A DNA stretch of 64,000 bases, taken from the NCBI GenBank assembly GCA_017465905.1, contig JAFTVE010000027.1, positions 62,001-126,000 on the forward strand, in the 5' to 3' direction. The notes below the pieces were generated by a model, which did no database searches, was not told where the DNA came from, and saw nothing but the letters and a program-made list of their open reading frames with translations. A program made the position numbers and the translations under genes. Source of the stretch: Bacteroidaceae bacterium. Its GTDB lineage: Bacteria > Bacteroidota > Bacteroidia > Bacteroidales > Bacteroidaceae. Shown here piece after piece: positions 38,219-46,134 of the stretch (positions within the stretch are counted from its first letter, which is position 1; each line of letters starts with the position of its first letter).

Positions 38219-38303
38219 CAAAGATACAAATAAACGAGCGAGAAATATCAAGCTTGCTTGAATATTTTTCATAGCGAGTGAAAGTATCTTCGAGGTTTAC
38301 CTC
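38219..38303 (-). promoter_or_regulatory. Palindromic promoter element C, upstream of meaB
   Basis: Read on the minus strand: GAGGTAAACCTC (38303-38292), ACTCGCT, the palindrome CAAGCAAGCTTG (38260-38249), CTCGCTCG (38242-38235) and the -7 box TATCTTTG (38226-38219). Most of the 85 bases align with element A, apart from the palindrome arms. Confidence 0.7.
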
Positions 38304-38316
38304 AAAGGTAACACTT

Positions 38317-38348
38317 AATTGCGAATTGTGAATTGTGAATTATGAATT
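38317..38348. repeat. Period-7 tract between the meaB and rluA-type promoters
   Basis: Four to five copies of GAATTGT/GAATTAT in the divergent spacer. Confidence 0.85.
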
Positions 38349-38401
38349 ATTTATTACCTTTTACTTGCGCTTCGCACAAGTAGAAATTAGGCGGCGCCTC
38401 A

Positions 38402-38522
38402 GGAAATTACAAATAAATTTAACTTTGTTGAATTTCGGCCTCGCTCAGCAATAGAAAAGTAAACTTTTCCATTACATTCGCTCGTTGAAATTTGCATTTC
38501 CGTTCGGCTTGCACTAATTTTG
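38402..38522 (+). promoter_or_regulatory. Palindromic promoter element D (two modules), upstream of the RluA-type gene
   Basis: Module 2 holds GAAAAGTAAACTTTTC (38454-38469), TTCGCTCG (38477-38484), TTTG (38491-38494), a 20-base spacer and TAATTTTG (38515-38522). Module 1 (38402-38446), a degenerate copy with CTCGCTC, lies directly upstream. The start codon is only 8 bases after the -7 box, so the mRNA may be nearly leaderless. Confidence 0.75.
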
Positions 38523-38530
38523 CACACATT

Positions 38531-39451
38531 ATGAAGAACAACAAACGATATGGCAAGCGAGGGCCCAGCCAGATATTCCACTACTCTGCCGTAGAGGACA
38601 CTACGCTGCTGCCCTTCCTTTATATGATATTGGCGCCCAAGAGCAAGAGCGACATCAAGTCGATGCTGGCCCACAACCATGTGGCCGTGAACGGACGCCC
38701 AACGACGCAGTTTGACACACCGCTTACTCCGCGCGACAAGGTGTCGGTGAACTTCACCCGTCCCTTTGCCGTGCTGCGTGCCAATCAGTTGCAGATTATC
38801 TACGAGGACAAGTACCTCATCGTGGTGGAGAAGGCTGCCGGACTGCTCTCCATGGGGCGCGACACCAATAAGAAGACGGCACAGGGATTGCTCACCGAGT
38901 ACCTGAAGCAGAAGGACCCGCGTGCCATGGCCTACATCTGCCACCGTCTCGACCAATACACCTCGGGCATCCTCATCTTTGCCAAAGACCCCGACACGCA
39001 GCGCGAACTGCGCTTCGGATGGGACAGCTACATCCGTGAGCGTTGCTACACGGCCGTCGTGGAGGGCTGCCCCGAAGAGGAACATCAGGAACTACGCCAC
39101 TACCTCGTGGAGAACAACAACAATATGATGGTATATATCGCCCGCAAGCCCGACGAGGGACGCTTGGCCGTGACACGCTATCGTGTGGTGCAGAGCAACG
39201 GGCATCACTCGCTGCTCGACCTGCAGATATTCACCGGACGCAAGAACCAGATACGCGTACAGCTTGCCGACATAGGGCACCCCGTAGCCGGCGACCGCAA
39301 GTATGGCGGCAACACCAATCCCATAGGCCGACTCATGCTGCACAACCACCGCCTCTCGCTCGTGCATCCCGTGACACGCGAACTGATGCACTTCGAGGCT
39401 CCCGTGCCTGCCACCTTCCGCAAGGTTGTTCAGTCGGCCAAGGATGAGTAG
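38531..39451 (+). CDS. RluA-family pseudouridine synthase with S4 domain
   Basis: 306 residues. An N-terminal S4 RNA-binding domain (about 25-75: SKSDIKSMLAHNHVAVNGR) precedes the catalytic domain. It contains CHRLDQYTSGILIFAKD with catalytic Asp141, DLQIFTGRKNQIRVQLADIG (split as LQIFTGRKNQIRVQ) and HPVAGDRKYGG. The enzyme isomerises uridine in rRNA or tRNA; the target cannot be told from sequence. The ATG at 38531 is chosen because upstream in-frame codons belong to the promoter. A terminator follows at 39505. Confidence 0.9.
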   Translation: MKNNKRYGKRGPSQIFHYSAVEDTTLLPFLYMILAPKSKSDIKSMLAHNHVAVNGRPTTQFDTPLTPRDKVSVNFTRPFAVLRANQLQIIYEDKYLIVVEKAAGLLSMGRDTNKKTAQGLLTEYLKQKDPRAMAYICHRLDQYTSGILIFAKDPDTQRELRFGWDSYIRERCYTAVVEGCPEEEHQELRHYLVENNNNMMVYIARKPDEGRLAVTRYRVVQSNGHHSLLDLQIFTGRKNQIRVQLADIGHPVAGDRKYGGNTNPIGRLMLHNHRLSLVHPVTRELMHFEAPVPATFRKVVQSAKDE

Positions 39452-39504
39452 CCAGCAAAGCAAGACACCACGTTTCTTCGACTTATTATTAACATTGATA
39501 TAGC

Positions 39505-39537
39505 AGAGGCGCACCCACAAAGGATGCGCCTCTTTTC
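39505..39537 (+). terminator. Terminator after the RluA-type gene
   Basis: AGAGGCGCA (39505-39513) pairs with TGCGCCTCT (39525-39533), followed by TTTCC. Confidence 0.75.
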
Positions 39538-39801
39538 CATCTATACAATCACAACACATAGGGTACAAAATGCCGCTTTTTATGCGTTTTTTCCAAGATG
39601 TACCGAGAAAAGTGTAAAGAAACTTTACAATTTTCGCTCAAAAAAGCGTTTTTTCGATTTTTTCTTGAGATAGTGCTTGCCCGTGTGAGTAACTTCGCTA
39701 AGCAAATCGGAACAAAAGAATATATGCCAATCCATATGAAAAAAAACGGAAGCGTACAGCCAATAAACCGCGAGAACAAAGCAAAAAACTCTCGTAACCG
39801 T

Positions 39802-39879
39802 GGATACGTAATGAAATATCCATGGATACGTGATGAAATATCCGCGGATATTTAATGAAATATCCACGGATACGTAAAC
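39802..39879. repeat. Three and a half tandem 22-bp repeats with internal dyad
   Basis: Units start at 39802, 39824, 39846 and (partial) 39868. Each has the form GGATAcGTaATGAAATATCC plus two bases (AT, GC or AC), so every unit carries the inverted pair GGATA/TATCC. No spacers separate the units. Confidence 0.9.
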
Positions 39880-39973
39880 TTTTTGGTAAGCGGAACTGAA
39901 AAAATGGAAGGGAAGAACCGAAAAATAGGAAGGAAAAGTATGGAAAACGAAAAAAAGAATTGTCCTACTCGGC

Positions 39974-40005
39974 AAAAGTGTCAAAAAATTTGACACTTTT
40001 CGTCG
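39974..40005. repeat. Perfect 27-bp palindrome followed by TTTTCGTCG
   Basis: AAAAGTGTCAAA (39974-39985), AAA, TTTGACACTTTT (39989-40000). Its position before a gene and the downstream TTTTCGTCG recall the palindromic promoter elements, with a longer stem. Confidence 0.8.
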
Positions 40006-40054
40006 AAAAAATCATTTTTCGCAAAAAAGTCATGGTGGCGTTTGGCAGTTTCAA

Positions 40055-40062
40055 TAATTTTG
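40055..40062 (+). promoter_or_regulatory. Possible -7 box for the FtsX-type permease gene
   Basis: TAATTTTG fits TAnnTTTG and is identical to the -7 boxes of elements D and E. It lies 96 bases before the start; no -33 TTTG is correctly spaced. Confidence 0.45.
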
Positions 40063-40158
40063 CCTATAGATTTATATGCAGCAAGAGAGTGCGCCCCCTT
40101 TTCTGCATAATATGGTATAATGGAAATAGGAATGTATAACTAAAAACACATAACGACA

Positions 40159-42552
40159 ATGAAAGAGTTCTTTAAGAATCTCGGACGCTACAAAGTGTCG
40201 TCCACGCTCAACATCTTGGGCCTCGGCATCGCCTTCGCGGCAGCTTATGCCATCTTGGTACAGGTCAATTACGACCTCAGTTACAACCGCTCACTCAAGG
40301 ATGCAGAGAGGGTGTTCCGATTTGAGTCATCAGCCTTATCGAAAGTGTATGATGGCAAGATGTTTGCGGGCATCAATGATGCGATGGGCCAAAGCTTTGG
40401 CGAAGATACCACGATGGTGGAATCGTTCGGACGAATGCATTATAGTCAGTCGCCCCTAAAGATAAAACTGAGTGATGGTGAAGATGGACTGGTGGAAATC
40501 AAGGAGAGTTGGGGCACGACAGGAGCTCCGGAGACCATGGGATTTAGACTCGTGAGCGGTAGCTTCGACCGACTGAGTACGCCCAACAGCATCTTGCTCA
40601 GCGAAAATTTTGCCAAAGCTCATAAAATAGAGCTTGACGGTGTGATACAGGATGCGAATAACCGTTCGCTCACGGTGGTCGGTATTTTTGAGGATTTTCC
40701 CCGAAGCTGCGATTTGTATGGGTTGCAGATGTTTATGGCAGCTCCTCTCAGGACATGGGACGGCAATTGGCAATTTACCTACTTCTATAAACTGAAGGAG
40801 GCCTGGATGAAGGATGCCTTCCTTGAAAGCCTCTATCCCAAGTTCAAGAGCATCTATGGGGAAAAGTATGAATCGATGTCGCTTGAGGAGTTCCGCTCCA
40901 ACCCATTGTGTCAGTTGCAGCTGACGGCGCTCAAGGACATTCATTTCTCTGATACGGTGTCAGAAACAAAGACTGCAGATGCTACTACCACCTATACGTT
41001 GCTGGCCATAGGTGTTGTCATCATCATCATTGCTTTTGTGAATTTCATCAACTTCTTCATGGCGATGATTCCGCGTCGTATACGGAGAGTGAATACCGAG
41101 AAGATTTTTGGCTGCACCATACGTCGCTTGCGCCTCGGATTTGTGGGTGAAGCTATCGGGATGGTAGTGCTCGGCCTATTGCTTGCTTTCCTGATCATCT
41201 TCTATATTGCACCCGAGGTCAGTGCCAACCAGTTTATCTCCACTTCTATCGCCTTGGAAGATAATTGGGACGTGGTGCTTGTGATGCTTGGTGCCGGGGT
41301 TGTGCTTGCTGTTGTTGCCAGCGTCTATCCGGCCTACTATATAACCTCAATACCTCCATCATTCGCCATCAAAGGGTCGTTTGGCAATACGGTTGTGGGC
41401 CGTCGTCTGCGCTTTACGTTGCTGGGCTTGCAGTACTTGATTGCCATCACACTGATTACCTGCACCCTGTTCATCAAGCAGCAACACTCCTATATGATGA
41501 GTTACGATATCGGGGTCGATAAGCAGCACTTGCTTGCTGTAAAACTGGGGCCTAAGGCAGCTGCGCTGACCACTAAGGCCAACCGTCCGGCCCTCATGTC
41601 GCTGCTCAACGAGAGCCCGATGATCAAGGATGTTGCATTCTCGTACCAAAACATTGTTTCGGATGGATGGCGCACCAGCAATGACTACGAAGTTATAGGC
41701 GAAGATCGCAAGATTCGAATGGACTTGCAAGAGGTGACGCCCAATTTCCTTGAAGTGATGGGGATTGGCATTACCGAGGGACGTAACTTCGAGTCGCACG
41801 ACATACAAAATCCTCAGGGTGCAGTCATATATCCAGAGTTTGCAAAACGGAAGTACAATCTTACGATGGACACTCGTGTGAATTATGATTGGAGGACTGA
41901 AGGAGATACTCGATTGGTCGGCTTCTGCGAAGATGTAAAAATGCAGCCTCTGCAGAAGGCGACACGACCTACGGCATTCTATGTGTCAGGAAGAGACCCG
42001 AGTTTCTTTACAGCTTACATTCGCACGACCGAAAATGCCGATTTGGATGTCTTGAAGGCACACATAGAGAGTTCGTTCGCGAAACTCGACCCTCAGGTAA
42101 AGCTCGAACAGCTTAAAATACAGTCTATCGACGAGCAGCTGAGCCACGAGTACGAAAAAGAGCAGGAACTCACGCGCCTCATCAGCGTATTCTCCATCGT
42201 TGCCATCCTCATTGCCCTGATGGGAGTCTTTGGCCTCGTGTTCTTCGAGACCCAGTATCGCCGCCGCGAAATTGCCCTGCGCCGTGTACACGGAGCGCAG
42301 ATAAGCGAGATACTGCGTATGTTCGTGATGCAATATGCCCGTATGGTAGGCGTGGCCTTCCTCTTTGCCGTGCCCGTGAGCTACCTCATCATGACGCGCT
42401 GGCTCGAAGGGTATGCCTACCACATCCCGCTCTACTGGTGGGTCTTCGCTCTTGCCCTCCTCATCGTGCTCATCGTCACCAGTGCTATCGTACTGGCCCG
42501 CTCGTGGAAGGCTGCAAGGGAGAATCCCGTGAATGCGTTGTATAAGGAGTAA
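40159..42552 (+). CDS. ABC transporter permease, MacB/FtsX type
   Basis: 797 residues with the layout of Bacteroidota MacB-like permeases. One helix near residues 16-36 is followed by a MacB periplasmic core, three FtsX helices (about 275-300, 330-355, 370-395) and a second helix (about 415-435). A second periplasmic region and three C-terminal helices (about 675-700, 725-745, 755-780) follow. FtsX signatures are VNFINFFMAMIPRRIRRVNTEK, seen as NFINFFMAMIPRR, and TQYRRREIALRRVHGA. Such permeases work as mechanotransmitters with a cytoplasmic ATPase, which is not encoded next to it. The substrate is unknown. The element E promoter of the sulfatase starts just after its stop. Confidence 0.85.
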   Translation: MKEFFKNLGRYKVSSTLNILGLGIAFAAAYAILVQVNYDLSYNRSLKDAERVFRFESSALSKVYDGKMFAGINDAMGQSFGEDTTMVESFGRMHYSQSPLKIKLSDGEDGLVEIKESWGTTGAPETMGFRLVSGSFDRLSTPNSILLSENFAKAHKIELDGVIQDANNRSLTVVGIFEDFPRSCDLYGLQMFMAAPLRTWDGNWQFTYFYKLKEAWMKDAFLESLYPKFKSIYGEKYESMSLEEFRSNPLCQLQLTALKDIHFSDTVSETKTADATTTYTLLAIGVVIIIIAFVNFINFFMAMIPRRIRRVNTEKIFGCTIRRLRLGFVGEAIGMVVLGLLLAFLIIFYIAPEVSANQFISTSIALEDNWDVVLVMLGAGVVLAVVASVYPAYYITSIPPSFAIKGSFGNTVVGRRLRFTLLGLQYLIAITLITCTLFIKQQHSYMMSYDIGVDKQHLLAVKLGPKAAALTTKANRPALMSLLNESPMIKDVAFSYQNIVSDGWRTSNDYEVIGEDRKIRMDLQEVTPNFLEVMGIGITEGRNFESHDIQNPQGAVIYPEFAKRKYNLTMDTRVNYDWRTEGDTRLVGFCEDVKMQPLQKATRPTAFYVSGRDPSFFTAYIRTTENADLDVLKAHIESSFAKLDPQVKLEQLKIQSIDEQLSHEYEKEQELTRLISVFSIVAILIALMGVFGLVFFETQYRRREIALRRVHGAQISEILRMFVMQYARMVGVAFLFAVPVSYLIMTRWLEGYAYHIPLYWWVFALALLIVLIVTSAIVLARSWKAARENPVNALYKE

Positions 42553-42571
42553 AGGCGGTGGCTCGGAAAAT

Positions 42572-42613
42572 TGCAAGTAAATTTGCATTTTCGCTCGCCT
42601 TGCACTAATTTTG
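42572..42613 (+). promoter_or_regulatory. Palindromic promoter element E, upstream of the sulfatase
   Basis: TGCAAGTAAATTTGCA (42572-42587) contains the -33 TTTG (42582-42585). A 20-base spacer with TTCGCTCG (42590-42597) leads to TAATTTTG (42606-42613). Spacer length and both boxes are the same as in element D. Confidence 0.8.
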
Positions 42614-42645
42614 TCACCGATAATCTAACACTTGGAAAAAACAAG

Positions 42646-44229
42646 ATGAAAAACAACACAAGCAACAGAAATCTGCCCGCACTGGGAACACTGGCTCTCG
42701 CCAGCCTCACCGCCTGTGCCGGAGCCGACAAGAAGGCCGAGGCTACCGCACCAGAGAAGCCGATGAACATCCTCTTCATCATGTGCGACGACCACTCGTA
42801 CCAAACCATCAGTGCCTACGACCAGCGTTACATTGAAACGCCCAACATTGACCGCATAGCCAATGAGGGCGTACGCTTCACCAACAGCTTCGTAGCCAAC
42901 TCCATCAGTGGCCCGAGCCGCGCCTGCATGCTCACGGGCAAGCATAGCCATGCCAATGGCTTCATCAACAACAGCACCCGCTTCGACGGTTCGCAGCTCA
43001 CCTTCCCCAAACTGCTGCAACAAGCCGGGTATCAAACTGCAGTTGTGGGCAAATGGCACTTGGCCTCGAACCCCACAGGCTTCGACTACTGGGACATCCT
43101 CATCGGACAAGGAGAATACTACGACCCCTACTTTATTCGCAACGGCGAGCGCATCCAGCGCGAGGGTTATGCCACCAATATCACGACCGACGTAGCCATC
43201 AACTGGCTCGACAGCCTGCGCAACCCCGAAAAGCCCTTCTGCCTGCTGCTGCACCATAAGGCGCCGCACCGCACCTGGATGCCCGACACCTGTGACCTCG
43301 AGCTCTTCAGCGACAGCAACTTCCCCGTGCCCGAGACCTTCTACGACAACTACGAAGGCCGCACCGCTGCCCAGCAACAGCAGATGAGCATCGCCAAGGA
43401 CATGAGCATCGTATATGACCTCAAGATGGCCGACCGCGAGAACGAGCTCCACAGCGCTTACGAAGGCTGGGGACGCGAGATGTACCGCCAGCGCATGCGC
43501 CCCGAGGTGCAAGCCGCTTGGGACCGCCACTACGATCCCGTGATTGCCGACTTCAAGGCTCGTAACCTCTCGGGCAAAGAGTTGGCCGAATGGAAATTCC
43601 AGCAATACATGCGCGACTATCTGCGTGTCATTACCTCTGTAGACCGCAATATAGGCATCGTGCTCGACTACCTCGAGAAGGAGGGTTTGCTGGAGAACAC
43701 GATGATTGTATACACCTCTGACCAAGGCTTCTATATGGGCGAGCACGGATGGTTTGACAAGCGCTTCATGTACGAAGAGTCGTTCCGCACACCCCTCCTC
43801 GTCCGTCTGCCCGGTGGCAAGAAGGGTGATATACCCCAACTCGTGCAGAACATCGACTACGGCCCCACCTTCCTTGACCTGGCCGGTGTAGAGGTGCCCG
43901 AAGAGATGCACGGCGAGTCGTTCCTGCCTCTGCTCGAAGGCAAGCGCACCGACTGGCGCGATGCCCTCTACTACCACTTCTACGAATACCCCGCCGAACA
44001 TGCCGTGAAGCGCCACTATGGTGTACGTGACGAGCGCTACAAGCTCATCCACTTCTACAACGACATCGACACATGGGAACTCTACGACCTCAAGAACGAT
44101 CCCAACGAGCTCAACAACCTCTACGGACAGCCCGGTACCGAGCGCATCACCAAGCGCATGATGAAGAAGCTCACCGCCCTGCAAGAGCAGTACGATGACC
44201 CCATACGTCATGCTGAGGCTGTTGAATAG
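42646..44229 (+). CDS. Lipoprotein sulfatase (alkaline phosphatase superfamily, S1 type)
   Basis: 527 residues. The start at 42646 gives a lipoprotein signal (ASLTAC, Cys24). The sulfatase domain begins NILFIMCDDHSYQ (metal-binding Asp48 and Asp49). The active-site motif is SGPSR (Ser88), the Ser-type variant of C/S-x-P-x-R that is converted to formylglycine by an anaerobic sulfatase-maturing enzyme. Further features are VGKWHLASN, LHHKAPHRTWMPD, YTSDQGFYMGEHGWFDKR (seen as TSDQGFYMGEHGW) and a C-terminal RYKLIHFYNDIDTWELYD. It would remove sulfate esters from host or dietary glycans. No adjacent SusCD. A terminator follows. Confidence 0.92.
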   Translation: MKNNTSNRNLPALGTLALASLTACAGADKKAEATAPEKPMNILFIMCDDHSYQTISAYDQRYIETPNIDRIANEGVRFTNSFVANSISGPSRACMLTGKHSHANGFINNSTRFDGSQLTFPKLLQQAGYQTAVVGKWHLASNPTGFDYWDILIGQGEYYDPYFIRNGERIQREGYATNITTDVAINWLDSLRNPEKPFCLLLHHKAPHRTWMPDTCDLELFSDSNFPVPETFYDNYEGRTAAQQQQMSIAKDMSIVYDLKMADRENELHSAYEGWGREMYRQRMRPEVQAAWDRHYDPVIADFKARNLSGKELAEWKFQQYMRDYLRVITSVDRNIGIVLDYLEKEGLLENTMIVYTSDQGFYMGEHGWFDKRFMYEESFRTPLLVRLPGGKKGDIPQLVQNIDYGPTFLDLAGVEVPEEMHGESFLPLLEGKRTDWRDALYYHFYEYPAEHAVKRHYGVRDERYKLIHFYNDIDTWELYDLKNDPNELNNLYGQPGTERITKRMMKKLTALQEQYDDPIRHAEAVE

Positions 44230-44260
44230 AGCGGACAAACATCTTTCCCATACAAAATAA

Positions 44261-44305
44261 GCCCCATAACTCCTGTACACACAGCAATTATGGGGCATAT
44301 TTTTA
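44261..44305 (+). terminator. Terminator after the sulfatase gene
   Basis: GCCCCATAA (44261-44269) pairs with TTATGGGGC (44288-44296), 18-base loop, then ATATTTTTAT. Confidence 0.75.
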
Positions 44306-44368
44306 TTAAGATTCCACATCGTGCGTTATTAATCCAACCTATTCATCGCAACTTACAATAACACTAAA

Positions 44369-44413
44369 AAAACAAAAAAAAAAAATATCCGCCCGAGGGA
44401 CTCAGGCGGATAT
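44369..44413 (-). terminator. Rho-independent terminator of the secG operon
   Basis: A perfect 9-bp stem ATATCCGCC (on the minus strand 44413-44405) with GGCGGATAT (44393-44385), followed by a 12-base T run and TGTTTTTTT. Confidence 0.9.
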
Positions 44414-44433
44414 TCCTATTGCAATTTAATAAA

Positions 44434-44793
44434 TTAGTTTGCAGTATTGGTTTCTTCTACAGGAGTTGCAGATGTAGCAGGAGCTTCGAAGCCAGGCAAT
44501 GTCTCCGGATTGTTAACATTGTCGTTGATTGCATTCTCCATCAGCACGCTGTCATGACCCAACTCTACGCGAGAGGGCAATGTATAAGCTGCAACAACAC
44601 TAAGTACGGCAATACAGATAGCCAATACCCAAGTGGTTTTCTCCAAGAAATCGGTTGTCTTGCGGACACCCATGATTTGGTTTGATGAGGCGAAGGATGA
44701 AGCCAAGCCACCACCCTTAGAGTTTTGAATCAAAACAATGCCACACATCAATACCGACACGATGACGATAAGTACGATAATCAGTAAATACAT
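44434..44793 (-). CDS. secG: Preprotein translocase subunit SecG
   Basis: 119 residues with two membrane helices (about 1-20 and 52-70). The loop GIVLIQNSKGGGLASSFASSNQIMG (seen as LIQNSKGGGLASSF) is the SecG signature. SecG aids SecYE protein export. The acidic, Ala/Pro-rich C-terminal tail is usual in Bacteroidota. It is the last gene of sigma-54 activator, lptE, repeat protein, secG, with 3 bases to the preceding gene. Confidence 0.93.
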   Translation of the reverse strand: MYLLIIVLIVIVSVLMCGIVLIQNSKGGGLASSFASSNQIMGVRKTTDFLEKTTWVLAICIAVLSVVAAYTLPSRVELGHDSVLMENAINDNVNNPETLPGFEAPATSATPVEETNTAN

Positions 44794-44796
44794 AGT

Positions 44797-45579
44797 CTAT
44801 TTTGAGTTGTTATTAATTATCAATTTTTCCAAAAATCTGATTTGGTCTGCAAAGTAAATATTTTTTTCTGGATATTTCAAATATAAACTGCGAATAATTT
44901 CAAGAGCACGCGAATATTTGTGTTGTTTGATGTAAATCTTAGCCAAAGTTTCGGTGAAATAGCTTTCATCAAGTGATTCTTCGTTCATCTCATCAAGCGA
45001 AGTCTCGGAATGTTCGTCAGCATGTTCAGGCACGCTCTCAAGAGAGTTGGCCGAGGAAGTTGCAACTGCAATTGTTGCACCCAGCATGGGTAATGGTTGC
45101 ATAGGGTCCGAAGCAGAAAGGCTAAGATAGGAATCAATGACGGAGTGCTCCCCGAAAGGACTCTCTATGGGACTTTCACTGGGGTTATCTTCAGAGAGGT
45201 AACGCAAAGCATAATCGGCAGATGCCTCAGACGAGAGTTGCAAGGAGGGTTGTTCGTCGGGTAAGGTACCAAGGAAAGCATCAATAAGACTAAACGTACG
45301 ATCGGTCTCCGCATTATTATCCGATACTGCATCATCATCAATATCCACTCTATCCTTGTAGCCTTCAACAAGGCGACTCATCACACGGCGGTCGGAAATG
45401 TAGAGTATCGAACGTCGCAATTCTGTGCCGAAATCAGCTTCATGGAGAAGGTAGAGATTATTGAGCAACAGAATACGAGCCGTCTGGAAATAGGGATAGC
45501 GAGCTACGAGAGTTCGTAACTCGTAGAGCGTTTCGCGATTGAGCCTTTCCGGATGATTGATTAGTGTACTTAATACCAT
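44797..45579 (-). CDS. TPR-like protein of the lptE-secG operon
   Basis: 260 residues. The N-terminal 80 residues are helical (LYELRTLVARYPYFQTARILLLNNLY), followed by an acidic Ser-rich middle. A C-terminal tetratricopeptide-like pair follows (about 215-255: FTETLAKIYIKQHKYSRALEIIRSLYLKYPEKN, seen as YIKQHKYSRALEIIRSLY). Its location between lptE and secG is shared by many Bacteroidota genomes, as far as I recall. The function is not established; an envelope-assembly role is only suggested by the neighbours. Confidence 0.75.
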   Translation of the reverse strand: MVLSTLINHPERLNRETLYELRTLVARYPYFQTARILLLNNLYLLHEADFGTELRRSILYISDRRVMSRLVEGYKDRVDIDDDAVSDNNAETDRTFSLIDAFLGTLPDEQPSLQLSSEASADYALRYLSEDNPSESPIESPFGEHSVIDSYLSLSASDPMQPLPMLGATIAVATSSANSLESVPEHADEHSETSLDEMNEESLDESYFTETLAKIYIKQHKYSRALEIIRSLYLKYPEKNIYFADQIRFLEKLIINNNSK

Positions 45580-45607
45580 AGTATATGCTAATTAGCGGTC
45601 GGCTTCA

Positions 45608-46129
45608 TTACCAATTGGCAACGGTAGCATTGAATATCTGCTCCACTATTTCATCAATCATTTGGTTTACCAACTCTTCCTGAACATCATTGAGTTGCTG
45701 ACTAGTATCAAATTCACGGCTGGCCGAGAACTGGCGTTCAAAGTCTTCGCTATGATTCTTTGTATTCTCAAAACGCACGTTCACTGTCATCTTCAGCTGC
45801 ATCATTGATGAATATCCATCAGAAGATATCGATTTGTTGACTTGATCGTAGCTTGTAATCTCACCAGACAGCGAGAGATCGCCTCCACGCGCTACCTGCT
45901 GCAATTTTGTCTGATTGGCATAGATGTCGCTCAGCGCATTGTTGAACATGCTTTCCATAGGTCCCCACTGATAGACTGCACGATTAGGGAAACTCTCCAG
46001 AGATATGGTTTTGATAATGTCGTAGTTGATGGAGGCACCGTTGAACTTATATGAAATGGTACATCCCATCAACAAGAGACTCAGCATCAGTGCCAGTCCT
46101 TTATATCCTCTCATATTTATATGCTTCAT
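45608..46129 (-). CDS. lptE: LPS-assembly lipoprotein LptE
   Basis: 173 residues from the ATG at 46129; an in-frame TTG three codons upstream would overlap the preceding gene by 4 bases but is less likely. The lipobox is LLLMGC, followed by TISYKFNGASINYD, a typical Bacteroidota LptE start. Other family stretches are VYQWGPMESMFNNALSD and LSLSGEITSYD. LptE plugs the LptD barrel that inserts LPS into the outer membrane. It lies 5 bases after the sigma-54 activator gene. Confidence 0.87.
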   Translation of the reverse strand: MKHINMRGYKGLALMLSLLLMGCTISYKFNGASINYDIIKTISLESFPNRAVYQWGPMESMFNNALSDIYANQTKLQQVARGGDLSLSGEITSYDQVNKSISSDGYSSMMQLKMTVNVRFENTKNHSEDFERQFSASREFDTSQQLNDVQEELVNQMIDEIVEQIFNATVANW

Positions 46130-46134
46130 GCGAA

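Larger units (their letters stand above)
39538..40158. other. AT-rich spacer with palindromes and a 22-bp tandem repeat
   Basis: About 620 bases with no convincing gene. It holds a palindrome TGTAAAG-AAA-CTTTACA (39613-39629) followed by TTTTCGCTC, the 22-bp array at 39802-39879, and a 27-bp palindrome at 39974-40000 followed by TTTTCGTCG. A -7 box for the permease gene follows at 40055. Confidence 0.6.

Noticed and set aside
39802-39879. CRISPR array
   Set aside because: The 22-bp units are directly adjacent with no spacers and there are no cas genes.
42625-44319. A 564-codon open frame antisense to the sulfatase gene
   Set aside because: It mirrors the codon bias of the sulfatase gene on the other strand, gives a Val/Gly/Glu-rich protein with no family motif, and the sulfatase is certain. 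The same holds for long antisense frames over ilvB, GH28, GH2 and pfkA.
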